Shown here: piece by piece, positions 23,404-36,002 of the stretch
How the letters are laid out: the number at the start of each line of letters is the position of its first letter
Position numbering within the stretch: position 1 is the first letter of the stretch
NCBI GenBank assembly: GCA_026826555.1
Contig: JAKSZT010054570.1
Location: 1,188,292 to 1,252,291, forward strand
Length of the DNA: 64,000 nucleotides
Reading direction: 5' to 3'
From: Tolypeutes matacus
Lineage: Eukaryota; Chordata; Mammalia; Cingulata; Chlamyphoridae
Program-made: the position numbers and the translations under genes
Notes under the pieces: generated by a model
Databases searched by the model: none
What the model was told of the DNA's origin: nothing
The model's input: only the letters and a program-made list of their open reading frames with translations

Positions 23404-25020
23404 TTTTTAACTTTTTATTTTGAAATAATTATAGATTGAGAGGAAGTTGCAAAGATAGTACAGAGGGCTCTATACCCTTCACCCAATTTCCCCCAATGGT
23501 TGGAACTTACAGAACTATAGTACAATATCAAAACCAGGAAATCGACAGTGATACAATGTGTGTGTAGTTCTGTGCCATTTATCATATGTGTAGATTTGTA
23601 TAAATACCAATGTGATCAAGATTCAGACCTGTTCTAGCACCACAAAAATCTTCCTGCTACCCATTTAGAGTCTCACCCATCTCCTTCCTCCCCACTATTT
23701 CTAACCCCTGGCAACTATCAATCTGCTTTCTATCGCTATAATTTTGTCACTTCTAGAATGTTCTATAGATGGAATCACACAGTTGTGATCTTTTGAGACT
23801 GGCTTTTTTTCACTCAGCATAATGGCTGTATTAGTCAGCCAAAGGGGTGCTGAAGCAAAATACCAGAAATCGGTTGGCTTTTATAAAGGGTATTTATTTG
23901 GGGTAGAAACAGTTACCAGGCCATAAAGCATAAGTTACTTCCTTCACTAAAGTCCATTGCCACTTGTTGGAGCAAGATGGCTGCCAACATCTGCAAGGGT
24001 TCAGGCTTCCTGGGTTCCTCTCTTCCTGGGGTTCATTTCTCTCTGGGCTCAGCTGCTCTGCTCGCTCCCCAAGGCCAGCTGGAGACTATCAGGCAAACAG
24101 CTCGTCTCTCTTCCCAGGGCCTCTGCTATGTCCCAGTAAGCCTTCTCTCCTTCCTCATGTATCTGCTTCTCTATGTGTTTACTTCCCAGCCTCCAGGATC
24201 AAAACTCCAAACTCCCTTCTCTGCCATGCATTTTCTCTGGAGTGGGGACTCAATGTCCTACTGACGTGGCCCAATCAAAGACTCAGTCATTATTTAATGA
24301 AGTAAAAGTGAAACCTCTGAATCCAATATAATCCTATATGCCCAGAGGAACAAACCAGTTTACAAATATAATCCAATATCTATTTTTGAATTCATAAACA
24401 ATATCAAACTGCTGCAATGCCCTTTGGGTATATCCAAATATGTGTATCAGGTAGTATTCCATGATATGAATGTATGGCAGTTTGTTTATCCATTCATCTA
24501 ATGAGGGACATTTTGTTTATTTCCAGTTTGAAGCTATTACAAATGAAGCTGCTATGAACATTCTTATACAGGATTTTGTGTGGACACAAGCTTTCATTTC
24601 TCTGGGATAAATGCTCAGGCATGCAATTGCTGGGCCATATGGTAAATATACATTTATTTTTAAAAAGAAACTACCAAACTATTTTCCAGAATCACACTAC
24701 TATTTTACATTCCCGCTAACAATGTATGAGAGCTCTAGTTTCTCCGTAAACTTGCCAGTGTTTGATATTGTCACTGTTTTTTAAAAAAATTCTAGCTGTT
24801 AGGATGGTGTGTATAGTGCTAATCTAATGTGTAGTGATATCTCAATCTGGTCTTAAATTGCATTTCCCTAATGGTTAGTAATGTTGAACACCTATTCATG
24901 TGAATATTTGCAGTCCATAGATCCTTGCTGAGGAAATGGCTCTTCCTGTCTTTTGCCCATTTTCTAATTGAATTGTTTTTACTGTTGAGTTTTGATATAC
25001 ATTCCTTCTTTTTCATTAAC
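23404..25020 (-). repeat. L1 3' end with ORF2 C-terminus, antisense, split by an LTR
   Basis: The pieces are 23404-23826 and 24417-25020. The first has 'aactttttattttgaaataattatagattgagaggaagttgcaaagat'. The second reaches ORF2: the minus frame 25022-24819 contains RKWAKDRKSHF and LLTIREMQFKTRLRYH, clear counterparts of the conserved L1 ORF2 C-terminal motif. Confidence 0.85.
23827..24416 (-). mobile_element. MaLR-like solo LTR inserted in L1, minus strand
   Basis: It starts TGTATTAGTCAGCC and ends CAAACTGCTGCA. Flanks ATGGC (23822-23826) and ATGCC (24417-24421) match at four of five bases. It shares 'ataccagaaatcggttggcttttataaaggg' with the ends of the other LTRs here, but the middle is a different subfamily and longer (590 bp). 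Confidence 0.75.
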
Positions 25021-25084
25021 AAGTTTGAAATGGGTTTCTGTTACTTGCAAACCTAAGACCCTTTGGTAATCTACTTTTTCATTT

Positions 25085-25165
25085 AATGCCACTCATAATA
25101 ACAGCTAACGTTTACTGAGCACATACTTTGTGCCAGGCACTATTCTAAATGATTTGCAGGTTTCA
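25085..25165 (-). repeat. MIR fragment
   Basis: 'gtttactgagcacatactttgtgccaggcactattctaaatg' is the inverted MIR 3' part. Confidence 0.5.
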
Positions 25166-26340
25166 GCTCATTTGATATATGTTGTTTTTGTAAACATATA
25201 TTGCTTCTTATAAACATTAGCCACCATTACAATTTAGTTAGCAAATCTAATTGTTGGCACAAACAACTCAAGCAATCAGGGACTGCTAAATTTGAATTGG
25301 CTCAGTTTATTTGTGTTTCAATTGGTTAGAAGAAAATCTAAGCCATTGATGACAGTCCACAAGAGTGCATGAATCAAGATAGCCCCTCTTTAAGTGACAT
25401 AACAGTGGTTACATTAAAAAAAATTTACATAGTGCATAAATGTTTCTATTTAAGTAAATACCCAACAGAGTTCAGTTCAACCAATTCTACAGAAGAAAAT
25501 TCCCAAAACCTTAGTCCCCCACTGCCCCAAATAAAGGTAGAAAATAAATGCCCGTTTACATTATAGCTTTTAAAAATTGCATTGGTGAGAATGAGTCAGA
25601 TACACATACAGTTCTCAGATATTCTGAATTCCCATGTGAGGCAAAGGCCATATTTTCTGAGTTTGGGAGAAAGGTCAGGTGTTCAGTGATAGTTCCAAGG
25701 TGACTTCCCAGCTGGTCCTACAGTAGGACTCCCTCTGCAAAGGGCAGGACCCCCTTTGGGGACTGGGAACTCTCCTTTACATTCCAGGGCTATAAGTGTG
25801 AGCTACTGGTGAGTCAAGCCATTGAGCATGGGCTGCTTTTGCATTAGTGGCTTCTCGATATTCCAGCATTTATGCTTCCTCTTTCTTCCACATTTCAAAA
25901 TCAATGGGAAGATGCAGAATCCCATTCCCACATCTAATAGTCACATTTCTACCCTTGGAAAAAGTCAATGAATCAGGTCCGCACAGTGCAGCCAAGCAGC
26001 ACACGGGGATTCAGGGAATGGCCACGCACCCCACATCTGTGTGTTTTTACTATAGTGCAGCCTGAGCTGTGAAAGGTGGCACCAGCAGAGGAGAGGCATG
26101 CCCCTTGAGTAACGTCCAGCTGCCACTTTAGATGGATTGATCACAGTTAACTGGCTCAACACAAAGTGGACTCCACAGGTCCAGGGACAGCCTGTGCTTG
26201 CCCACCTTTCTCAGTGAAGCCCACGGGTTTGCAGAATGCAGTGCTCATCCAGCCTTCTCCTCCAGCCGTTCCCTGATCGCCATCCCAACCGTCTGAACTT
26301 CCTGGCTCTGACCTTACTGATTTCTCTTCTGGTTTTGGTC
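25166..26340. other. Intergenic; nothing recognised
   Basis: Unique sequence without a convincing open frame, repeat or RNA gene. Confidence 0.4.
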
Positions 26341-26350
26341 TCTCCTCACC

Positions 26351-26454
26351 AATTTTTTTTTTTTTTTTTTTTTACCAGGATGTCCCGGGGATCGAACCCG
26401 GGTGCTTCCATATGGTAGATGGATGCCTAGCCACTTGAGCCACATCCGCTTCCC
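26351..26454 (-). repeat. DAS-type SINE, minus strand, 10-bp TSD
   Basis: Poly(T), then ACCAGGATGTCCCGGGGATCGAACCCGGGTG... to CACATCCGCTTCCC. TCTCCTCACC repeats exactly on both sides (26341-26350, 26455-26464). Confidence 0.92.
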
Positions 26455-26464
26455 TCTCCTCACC

Positions 26465-28805
26465 TTTTATCCTTTGGATGTGTTGCTTGCCGCACTTTCC
26501 TACAATACTGTTTCTCTCTGTATCGTTCTTTTCCCTTCACCACACTGCCTTAGGCCACCTCAGGGAAGCCCCTGGACTTCCCATCCAGAAGGATCTTAGG
26601 GGTGGTGGTTCCACCTGGTTTGCCTTACTCTTCCTAATATTTTCTCCCCCAAATATATGTTTTTCCAAAGTTCAAATCTGAGCCTCACCGCTTAACAGCT
26701 GACTAACCTTTGCGAGGCAACTTTCCCATCTGAGTCTGTTTCTTTTATAAAGGGAGGCGGCTAATCTCTTTGCCACAGGGCTGTTGTGTGATTTCCTGAT
26801 TCTGTCTCTATCTGATGCCTGTCGCAGCAAGTACTAGGACTCTAAAAGCACCAGGAGCCATCATCTAGGCAGTGCCGCAGAGGCGCCCCCATTTCCATTC
26901 TCCCCACTTTGGTCTCAGCTCTGTCCTATCTTTTCTCCCTGTCTTGTCCCAGCCCCACCCTCCCTCCTTCATAGTCAGGGAGACTTAGACATAGCAGCTG
27001 CCCTCCCCTAGCAGTGGAGGATCTCTGATTGGCTGCCATCACCATGGCAACCCATGGTCTCCTCCTCCCCCCACCCCACCCCCATTTCCAGGGCCAGCAG
27101 ATTTGTGGAGTTCCAGATTTCTCAGGGCTGGAAGGGAGTAGGAAAGAGAGTGGGGGAGGGGAGAGAAGATCCCTTGTCAGCAAGGGCCAAGGCTGCTACC
27201 AGTTTTGGGTTTTTCTTGGATTCCGGCTTCCAGCCTGGTATGCAGTGTGGCTTCTTTTGTCTCCACATGTTCAGGGAACCATTTCTGACACCCTTAGGAA
27301 CTCCTGCTCCCCTTTGGTTAGTGGCATGCGGCATGTATGAGAAACGTGTTGTTCACAGATACTTACTGAATGTAAAACAGGAACGTGGCTATTCGTCCTG
27401 CTACCCTTGAAGCTCTGCCGAGGGGATGAAAAGATAGAACCCGTGTGGATGTGCTTTGTAAGCTCCAAAGACTGTCATTCGTTATTCTGTCCGCCCCCAG
27501 GTGTGTTGGCCAGAGGGGCATAGTGTAGCTGGTGAAAGGCAGGTTTGGGGATTTATGTCCACAGGGGACTCCAGGGCACCTGGCATGAAATGCCAGCCCA
27601 GTGGGTCCCACCCATGGGGAACAGGCCTGGGGGTTAGCTCTAGGGTCTGGGAATCTACTTATGCCCCAGCATGTCTGCAAAGTGAATTCATGGCATGTCT
27701 TCTACATGGCAGGACTACTCTTTTCAAATTGATGTTATCACAGTTTTAAAAAGAATTTGAAAGTATCAACTGGATTCAAGGAACTTTTTGTCATTATGTA
27801 CATTCTCAGTGAAAAGGGATATGGTGGTAGAAAGTGCACGTCCATGCAATGTATTGTTAAACAAACCCTCCTTTAAAAGGGCGAGGTGAGACTGTGTGAC
27901 GTGGTCTGTACGTGCTGTAGGAGTGTGGTGATGAGGAGAACACGGGAAACGTGTCCTGGAGAAGGGGGCCTCGTTCCAGCAGGCTGCCTTGCCCCCTCCA
28001 CTGCCTTGTCCTGCCTGTCCCCAGCTGTCCTGGCTGAGGGTGAACAGACTGTGAAGTTCTCCTCTGTGGCTCCCAACCACCCTACTCAGCCATCTGCCAT
28101 CCCTGTATCCCCGAGGGCACTAAAGGAGCCGACACCGCACATCACCTTCCCTCAGGGTCCCTCCACTTTGAGGAATCACCTGCATTCTAGGCTCGAGCAG
28201 GGCAGTGATAACATCCAGCTTCAGACACGGTCTTTCCTACCTGTGGCTTCCTCTGGAAGGCCCAGGTGGGCTAGGTGGGCAGAGGGGACCCACTAAAGTT
28301 GGCCAAATGCCCCAGCATTGTGTCCAATGGCACAGCAAGGGGGTAAGAGGAAACCCCTCCCCCTTCAAGCCCAGTGCACCAGCTCCTCCTTGCCTTCTGA
28401 TTCAGTGTTCAAACCCACCAGCCCGTCTGATAGGGGCTGGAAACCAGGCACCAAGCCCTCTGTGAAGCTTTTTTAAGGCTTCATCTGTTCTTTCTTATTT
28501 CTTCTCTAGATTCCATATTCTCCCACCTCCAGATTTGAAAAGGCTAAAGATTCTCTAAATCATTCGACATTCCCCCTCTCCAGGTGCTCTCTCTGGGTGT
28601 CTCAGCTTGCCAGCTGTGCCTCCACCCCCACCTTTTCCCTACCACTCCCTCATTCCTTCTTCATCCCTACCGTCACCCTCTGTTTCCCCAGCTCTACAGA
28701 CGGCAGAGAAAAGCAGGCTCTTTGTCTGACATCATCTTTTCACTCCCTGGCCTGCTAAGAGTTACTCACTCAGGCAATCCCTGCTCCACCAGAGGAGACT
28801 GTCCA
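26465..28805. other. STMN4 upstream region, repeat-poor
   Basis: No repeat family is obvious in more than 2.3 kb and it has moderate GC. It holds the CCAAT/X-box pair at 27028-27051. Overlapping open frames are not gene-like. Confidence 0.4.
27028..27051. promoter_or_regulatory. Second CCAAT/X-box pair upstream of STMN4
   Basis: An inverted CCAAT box (ATTGG, 27028-27032) is followed by an X-box-like palindrome ATCACC-AT-GGCAAC (27038-27051). The block is in unique sequence about 1.8 kb upstream of exon 1. It could be an upstream enhancer or an alternative promoter; motif evidence only. Confidence 0.3.
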
Positions 28806-28856
28806 ATTGCCAAGCAACCCTCTGTTGGCCAATCACAGAGCTTGGAGATGATGTCA
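28806..28856 (+). promoter_or_regulatory. Putative STMN4 core promoter: X-box, CCAAT box, CRE-like site
   Basis: Three motifs sit within 51 bp, about 35-85 bp upstream of the likely exon 1. An RFX-type X-box (ATTGCC-A-AGCAAC) is at 28806-28818, CCAAT at 28829-28833, and TGATGTCA, one base from the CRE consensus TGACGTCA, at 28849-28856. No TATA box is obvious. RFX, NF-Y and CREB binding are inferred from motif shape only. Confidence 0.45.
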
Positions 28857-28889
28857 TGGTGAGAGCTGAGCTGTGGTGCTGATGTTGAG

Positions 28890-28956
28890 AGAAGCCCAGG
28901 GTACCACTAATTGAGAGAGTAAGGAAGAGAGCAGCTCGCTTCTAACTGGACTGCAG
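28890..28956 (+). other. STMN4: Probable 5' UTR exon 1 of STMN4 (start approximate)
   Basis: A strong splice donor (CTGCAG|GTAAGT) ends a purine-rich, repeat-free stretch at 28956. It lies directly downstream of a promoter-like block with an X-box, CCAAT and a CRE-like octamer. The first coding exon at 41694 opens with an acceptor and carries 79 nt of 5' UTR, so at least one upstream noncoding exon is needed, and this is the best candidate on this strand. The transcription start is not visible and could lie some tens of bases either way. No transcript evidence was available. Confidence 0.5.
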
Positions 28957-30529
28957 GTAAGTAGAAATGCAATGCCAGTTATTTAAGGCTTTTCAGGGAA
29001 AAAAGGAAAGAAAACACAGAGCAGCAGCAGAGAGGGGAAGTCAGGGACCTGAGAAACTGAGTGCACCTATTGCATTGCCTTTGGTTTCACTCAATCAATT
29101 AAACTTTGTCAAATCCTGGGGGAAAGAGGATGAAGCAGGAAGACTGGCACTCAACAGAGAGGTGAGGGTGGACAACAGGCGTTACTTTTATGCCAGAGCT
29201 CAGAATGCAGAGGATGGGTGGGAATTGCTAGGATTTCTTTTGAGTCAACTGTCTATGGTGGAGAATTTCAGTGTAAAAATGTTTTGTTGCAGAAGGAGAA
29301 AGCTTTTGTTCAGGGTCTGGCATCCCCTGGAGCTGGTTCTGGCCCCCATACCCCTTTCATACTAGAAGCTGCCCCGTGTTTTATATTTTCTTCTTTAGCA
29401 ACAGCGTTGCTTGTCTCCCATTCTCATTTTTTACCACCATCTATTCTTTCTCCTCTATCTCCGCACTAGATTACTTTTTCTCTTGGCTCTAAGGATCAGC
29501 GAGATCACCACCTCTTCCTTGCTCCGCCCCACCCTGAGATCAGCCTGCTCCTACCTGGGGCAGGGCTGGCTGGCTCTAAAGCTGAAAACTGCAGGACCAC
29601 AGAACTGCCACGCCCTGATCCCCCACTGTGGCTGAGGCCAGGCCCCCTCCTTCCCTCACCAGGAGTTTAGGCATTGTCGTTTTCTCATTCCAGGGACTCA
29701 GGGATTTGATATCCAGCTAGCTCTGTCCCCACGTGGCCGTGCTCTCTTTGTTTTATTTCTCCCAGGAAGATATAATCAGGTATGGAGAAGGCTCATTGTC
29801 CGGAAAAAGGGCGAGTCTCCAGCACCCTTTGGGGGCTGAGAAATATTCAGGCAGCTCTTGTCTGACTATCTCAGGCAGGGGTACCCCCATTTCTCAAGAT
29901 CAAAAGAATACTAGGCAGGGATGGCCAGAGAGGACCTGCTGGAATCTTAAGGGGTGGGTGTTGAGGTTGAGAGGAATGGGGGGGAATCTGTTTCAACTGG
30001 AGGCCGAGGCCCCCTCCAAGGGGGGGAGGAAACCTCTCCCACAGGCTGGGAGTCAGGGTGCCAGGGGGAATGAGATCATCAGTTAGAGGAAGAAACACTC
30101 AGTGCAGGAGCGGTAAAGAGGCAGGAGGTGAAAGGTCTGATCAGGAGCTTCCACTGAGGGAAGCCAGAATGTCCCAGCAATTCTGCCCTAACCTCCAGAG
30201 TCAGCCAACCACCTCTCTCCACAGCTCCCCCCAAGTCCCCCACTTTTCTGCTACAAACTGTGCTTTCACCCCTCTGTGAAGTCCTCTCTTCACCAGCTAC
30301 TGAGCACCTGTCAGCTGGTTCCACCTCTCTTGGTGCCCCCTGCTTCACCCAGGCCACTCGAGGAACAGGTTGGAGTGAGCAAAGATTTTTAACTGCTAGT
30401 TGGGTCCACCATGGAGCATGCTGCCTTGAGGAGAGTGAGTTACCTCTCACTAAAGGCAGAAGTTGGATGACTACCCAACAGGGAGGTTATAGAGGGGATT
30501 TCTGCATTGTGTTGGAGATTAGTCTAGAT

Positions 30530-30908
30530 TAGTGTTTTTCAAACCACAAATTGAAACCCATTAGTGGATTGTGAAATCAATTTTGTGGGTTGTAACTGGT
30601 AGTTTTTAAAAAAATAAATGGGATGAAATAGAAGAGGCAAAGCCAGAGCACATCCCATATAGTGGGGTAAATAATGCTTCCTGTACTGTTTTTAGTTATA
30701 TATTTATAGCTATGTATATACTTATGTGCATGTACATGTATATGTGTGATTGATCAATAACCATGTTTATATATGTGAGTGAGCCTGTGCGTGTGTCAAA
30801 ATCATGACATATACATGCTGGGTCATGATATAAAATGTGCATCTTGCATTTAAAATTTTATTTTCCTTTTTATGGTGGGTACCAGTCAAAAAGATTTGAG
30901 AAACATTG
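30530..30908. repeat. hAT-type DNA transposon remnant with terminal inverted repeats
   Basis: The ends TAGTGTTTTTCAAACC and GATTTGAGAAACATTG are inverted copies. Flanks GTCTAGAT/GACTAAAT match at six of eight bases, the 8-bp TSD length expected for hAT. It shares 'cccattagtggattgtgaaatcaattttgtgggt' with the copy at 50172. Confidence 0.65.
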
Positions 30909-31807
30909 GACTAAATTTACCTCTTCTAACTCTAAGGCTATAACCCTAAGGAAAACTCTTACTGGACTATAAACTCCTTGCTAGGAGAACCATCTCATTC
31001 ACATGTGTCCCAAGTACCAGAAACAGAATAGTTGCCAGAAAGGAAAAATTGAATCCAAATATTATTTTAAATGGAATACTACATTTCTTTAAAGAGATCT
31101 TTGTTCTAAAGGACCCATCAAAGACAGGGAAGCTTTGTTTGATGTTGTCTATCCTGAGCAGATTGTTGAACAACGTTCATTGATGATGGGGCAGTGGGAG
31201 TGTTTTGTATTTTTACCTAGATGGGTGCTTAATATCTAGATTCCATTTTGGCTCAATAAAAAGAAATCCTAGGCCAAGCGAGGTTAGCAGTCCTCTCTCA
31301 TTTTACTAGGCCATTTTAGCCACATTTGTCAGATAGGAGAAAGTGGGCGGAGTGATAAAATTTAAAATAGAGCAAAAAGGTTGATAAACTGGGATCCAAA
31401 GAGTGAGGTAGTGGAACAGGGAAGATGGATACAAGGCAAAGGTAGAGATAAATGAAAAGAGCTGGTATCTACATTAATCCAACCACATAGAAAGAATGGA
31501 AAAACTGAGATCTTTTGTATTATTGATTCTAAAGTACTGGGTGTTTAAAAATAAAATCAAAACCAAAGAAAGGCTTATTTTTTCAGGACCTCTAAGCTCC
31601 TCTCCCCAAATTCCCATTGATATCTTTACATTATTTCCTACTTATCTGGAGACTCTCATAGAGAGACATAGAATTCCCAGAGAGTTTGAAGTCATGAGTG
31701 AGGCAAAATGGGACCTTTTTGGCAGGGATAGAAATTTTGGGGGAAAATACATGATAGGCAAAATGAAAATTTAAAAATGTTCTTTATTTTTACTTTATTT
31801 TTTTTAC

Positions 31808-31899
31808 TCTTTTTTTTTTTCCAGGAGGTACTGGGCATTGATCCCAGGACCTCGTACATGGGAAGCAGGTGCTCAAGCACAGAACTACATCCGCTCCCT
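31808..31899 (-). repeat. DAS-type SINE, minus strand
   Basis: Poly(T), then CCAGGAGGTACTGGGCATTGATCCCAGGACCTCGTACATGG to CATCCGCTCCC. Confidence 0.85.
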
Positions 31900-31927
31900 A
31901 ATGAGAGTTGGTTTTTTCATTAGAATG

Positions 31928-32010
31928 TTTTTAGGAGGTATTGGGGATCGAACCCTGGACCTCGTACAGGGGAAGCAGGCGCTCAACCACTCGAATTACG
32001 TCCACTCTCC
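31928..32010 (-). repeat. DAS-type SINE, minus strand, second of a pair
   Basis: TTTTTAGGAGGTATTGGGGATCGAACCCTGGACC... to ACGTCCACTCTCC. It has almost no poly(T) left and lies 28 bp from the previous copy. Confidence 0.8.
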
Positions 32011-32210
32011 AAAACTCTTTTTTTCAGCTCAGGAAATAAACATGCATCATATATAATTTGATTTGCTTATTAAATAATCATTTGCTTAATTTAGAAATGT
32101 GACTGTCTGAAGTTACTTTCTTTGATTATCTTTGAGGCGAGAGATGGAGACAAAAAACCACCACCACAACACCCTACCATTAAAAAGTTTTTTAAAAAAA
32201 TTTAATTAGA

Positions 32211-32453
32211 GGGAAGCAGATGTGGCTCAGTCGATAGGGCTCCCATTTACCATATGGGAGGCCCCGGGTTCGATTCCCGGGGCCTCCTGGTGAAGGCAAG
32301 CAGCACGCGCGGCGTGGTGAGCTGATGCTGCAGGACGACCCAACAAAGGGAGACAAGCAGACACAGAAAAAGGCACAGCAAATGGACACAGTGAGCACAA
32401 GCAGCAAGGGGGAGATAAATAAATAAATAAATAAAATCTTAAAAAAAAAAAAA
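32211..32453 (+). repeat. Full-length DAS SINE with 9-bp TSD
   Basis: It opens GGGAAGCAGATGTGGCTCAG and has a perfect B box GGTTCGATTCC, a CCTCCTGGTGAAGGCAAGCAGC spacer, then (AAAT)n and poly(A). TTAATTAGA flanks both sides (32202-32210, 32454-32462). It is the best-preserved copy in the window. Confidence 0.93.
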
Positions 32454-32601
32454 TTAATTAGAGCAATTATAGGTTTGTAGAAAAATCATGCCGAAAGTAC
32501 AGATTTCCCATATCTCCCTGCCCCATCCCACCCCCTGGTCATTCTTTTAAAATCATTTTTTCAGGTTTTTACATTTCTAGTCCCACTAGAAAAACAGGAA
32601 G

Positions 32602-32625
32602 ACACACACACACACACACACACAC
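32602..32625. repeat. (CA)n microsatellite
   Basis: Twelve CA units. Confidence 0.95.
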
Positions 32626-33879
32626 TCATATGCACGGCCTACTCCTCACACCCACCCTTCATCCTGGTCTTTTTCATAAGTTAAAACTGATAGTCTCATG
32701 TCCCACTCTTTTGGGGTCCTTTCCTGCTGTCAGAGGTGGGCTGTGGGAGGCAAGTGAACAGGACAGGTTAGAAGGGGCCTCCGCCTGGGCCTGCAGGTGG
32801 TAAGTGTGATTATAACAGGGCTCAGGCAACCAGAGAAATCAGAAGACAAACCAGGCAATGTGAATCCAGAGAAAGGAGCTATGCTCACATTCAAGGGCGA
32901 AAGACCCAGTAGTGTGGTCCAAGAAGTACTCTAGCTACCCCCCCCCCAAATAAGATAATAATAAAAAACTAAATTACTCAAATACAAAAAAAGATGTGGT
33001 GTTAATAATGGTTGTGGTCAAAGGAAATACAATTTAGAGTCATTGTCAAATTGTAATGAATACTTATAAAGCTGAATGCAAATATCAAATATCTTGAGGC
33101 TAAGAAATATGTCTATTATATTCATCACTGCAAGTCCAGTCCCTAGAATAGTATATATAGCAGGTTCTTAAAAAAATTCAAGAATGGTAATCCAGAACTG
33201 AAAATCTGGATCATTCTGACAAAACTAGGTCTGTAGAGAGAGAGGAAGTAAAATTATGCTAAATCTCTCAATCCACACAAAGAAAACCATTAGATATTGT
33301 TTTATTTTTGATGTAATAGAATAGAGCTATATATGATTTTAACTTTAAAAATTAGATATAAAACTTCCAAAGCACTGGAGAAGAATGAACAAAGAAAACA
33401 GGGGCAATATTGCAAAAAGTAAGAGACTCTTCTAGCTAAATATGGTTTGGAAACCTGTCTCTATTAAACCTTGGGCAAAGCACTGGACTCCTTGGACCCT
33501 CTGTGTTCTCATCCAAGAAAGGTGGGCATTGGAAACATTAGAGATCCCCATGGCTCTTTCTGTCTATGGGACTGCAGAATGGGCAGAGAATTTGACACCC
33601 TGGAAGTGCCTACAAGTTTTATTGCTTGATCTCTGCTGATATGAAAATTATTTAACTTACCACACTTGATAAGTCATGGCTGCACATTTTAATGGGGGCT
33701 TTTTGAGGCAATGCTTGACCCAAAGCAAGGCTTAGTGGTGAGAATTAAGCAGTGAGGTCCCCGATGGGCGGAAGGCAGATTTGGGCCTGGCAAGCCTCTG
33801 TGCACCCTTCAACCATAGGCAATCGCCCATTTTGCTTACATTTATGGATGACCTTGGATGTGAGGAAATAGCATGGAAA

Positions 33880-34060
33880 CTTATTGGAAACAGCATGGGC
33901 TTTGATATAAGAAGTCTTTGGATTAAATCCCTCTTTGAGACTTCCTACTTGAGCAAGTCAGTTGACTTACCTGAGGTGATGATCTGTAAAATGGGTATAA
34001 TAATATCTATTTCATAGGATTTGGGGAGAATGAAATGATAAAATGTATATGCCCTGTTAC
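33880..34060 (+). repeat. MIR SINE
   Basis: 'gcatgggctttgatat...gagcaagtcagttgacttacctgaggtgatgatctgtaaaatgggtataataatatctatttcatagga'. Confidence 0.7.
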
Positions 34061-36002
34061 AACTATGTAAAAATAGTAGACGTAGGGTGAAAAACCAACA
34101 AACCAGAAGGAAATGCCAGTAGCATTCAAGGAGCAAGGCTGCAAGGATTTCTTTTCTTTTCTCAGTCGCATAGGTTTTCTGAAATAGGATGTTATTATGT
34201 TTGTAATTAAAACATTATATAGAAAAGAGAAAAGTGATGCTTTTGAAAGTGTTTGGTAAACTGTAAAGCGCTACAAAATATGCACTCTTGTTGCTATGAA
34301 GAGTAAGATTACAAAGACTTGTTTTGTACGCTGATGCCTCCCAGTGCATCTGATCCTGGGCTTATACCTCCCACCAGCACCACCCAGGGCCCAGGGTCAG
34401 GAGTCATAGTGCCTCTCACTCTACCAGCAACGCTGAATTGAAGTCCATGCCTCTGAACTTCTGATATGTTGATTCTTCTGCACATATTGATTTGAAAATA
34501 AAAAATAGCCCAGAAAGTCCCATCACTGTGGATTAATTTGGACTGTCAGTTTTACTTCCCGTGGCTTGCCTCCCAACCTAGCTGTTGCAACCTAACAGGT
34601 AAAAAACTATGGTGGGCTTCCCAGACTGAGCCTCCAGAGTTATGCTTTTGTCAATAGGTGACACCTTATTTTCTAGAAGCACAACTAAAGCTTCTGTTAG
34701 GTATACCCTGGAATTTGCTCTTGACCCCTGTCCTCCCTATGTCTTCCTCTTGGAAACAAACGTTTAGGGGGTTGATTAGACACATGCCAGTCCCCCAAAG
34801 TCAGTGAATCAAACACAATTCTGCGTCGCCCAGTTTCTCTCTGTCTCGCTCCTCCCTATCAGTGTGTGCTCTGTGCCCCTTCCTTCTTCCTTTACGATGA
34901 GGCACATGTTACCGTGGAAGAACATGCAGAAGGCTGCAGAGCAGCTGCCGAACTCCCCAAGGCTCCGTGCCTCCAACTTCTCACCCAGGGGGCCCATTTC
35001 ACTTTGTTATCATCAAAACCCCCGTGATTACTCTAGGATCTAACAGAGGGCTTGGCATAGAATGAGATATCAAGAAATATTGTGGAAAGAATGAAAACCA
35101 CATTCTTGGAAAGATCATTTATCTTATTCTTTAATTTTAACCCAAATAAGATCCTCCTGATCAACATGAAATAATCAGGGTTACTGTACTGAGATGATGT
35201 GATTCCAGCCAAAAGCAAAGAAACATGACATTTAAGTTAGCTCTCGCAGCTTATTTCAGATAAATATATAATGGCAACTGGATTAAAAAAAAAAAAAAGA
35301 CTAATAAGCGTGCCCAGCCCTAAAGTGTCACCTTTCTGCACTGCCTGTGGTCAGATGACCCTGGGTCAGGAGTCATTGCTTCCGCTTGGATAAAGTTCCT
35401 GATTCTGTGCCAGAGGGCCTCTATTTGTTTTCTAAACCCTTGCCGAAGGACTGCTGTATTCAAACCATTAGGGAGTGCATTGCCTTCTTATCCCTCAAAA
35501 ATAGTGTTCATGGGATTTGACACAGCCTGATGGCAGTACCTGGGCATTCCTTGCAGTGACAAATAAAATGCTTGCTCACTCTGGCCGTGTGGGCAGTTAG
35601 GGGTGCTTTAGGTCCAGAGTGCACCCAGTGAATGTCCACGTGGCACCTGAGAGCTTGGAACTCTTGTCTGTCTGCTGCTTGGCCATCAACTACTATACAG
35701 AAAGCCTAGGACTGTGGGCCACCATTTCTGGTCACCTAAAAAGGACCTTCTGCTTTGGTATCCCTTCTGCATACCCATCTTTTGAATTAGAACTTGCTCT
35801 GTTGACCCCCCCCCCCGAGTGGGCTGTTCCCTCTTACCCAGGCTGCTGTGCAGGGAACGGGAGGGGCCCGTGTGTAGGTGCAGGGCACTGTGACATTGGA
35901 ATCCAGAGCCAGAGTCCAGTCCCTTTGCTGCCATCAATTCACAGATGACCTCCAGGATCTCTGGCCATCAGGGAGGAGGGTATTGGTGTTTTAAAAGGGA
36001 CA

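Noticed and set aside
32211..32453. Possible tRNA gene (A box and perfect B box)
   Set aside because: The tRNA-like head is followed by a SINE spacer and poly(A) and is flanked by a TSD, so it is a retroposed DAS SINE. The same holds for the other tRNA-like heads.
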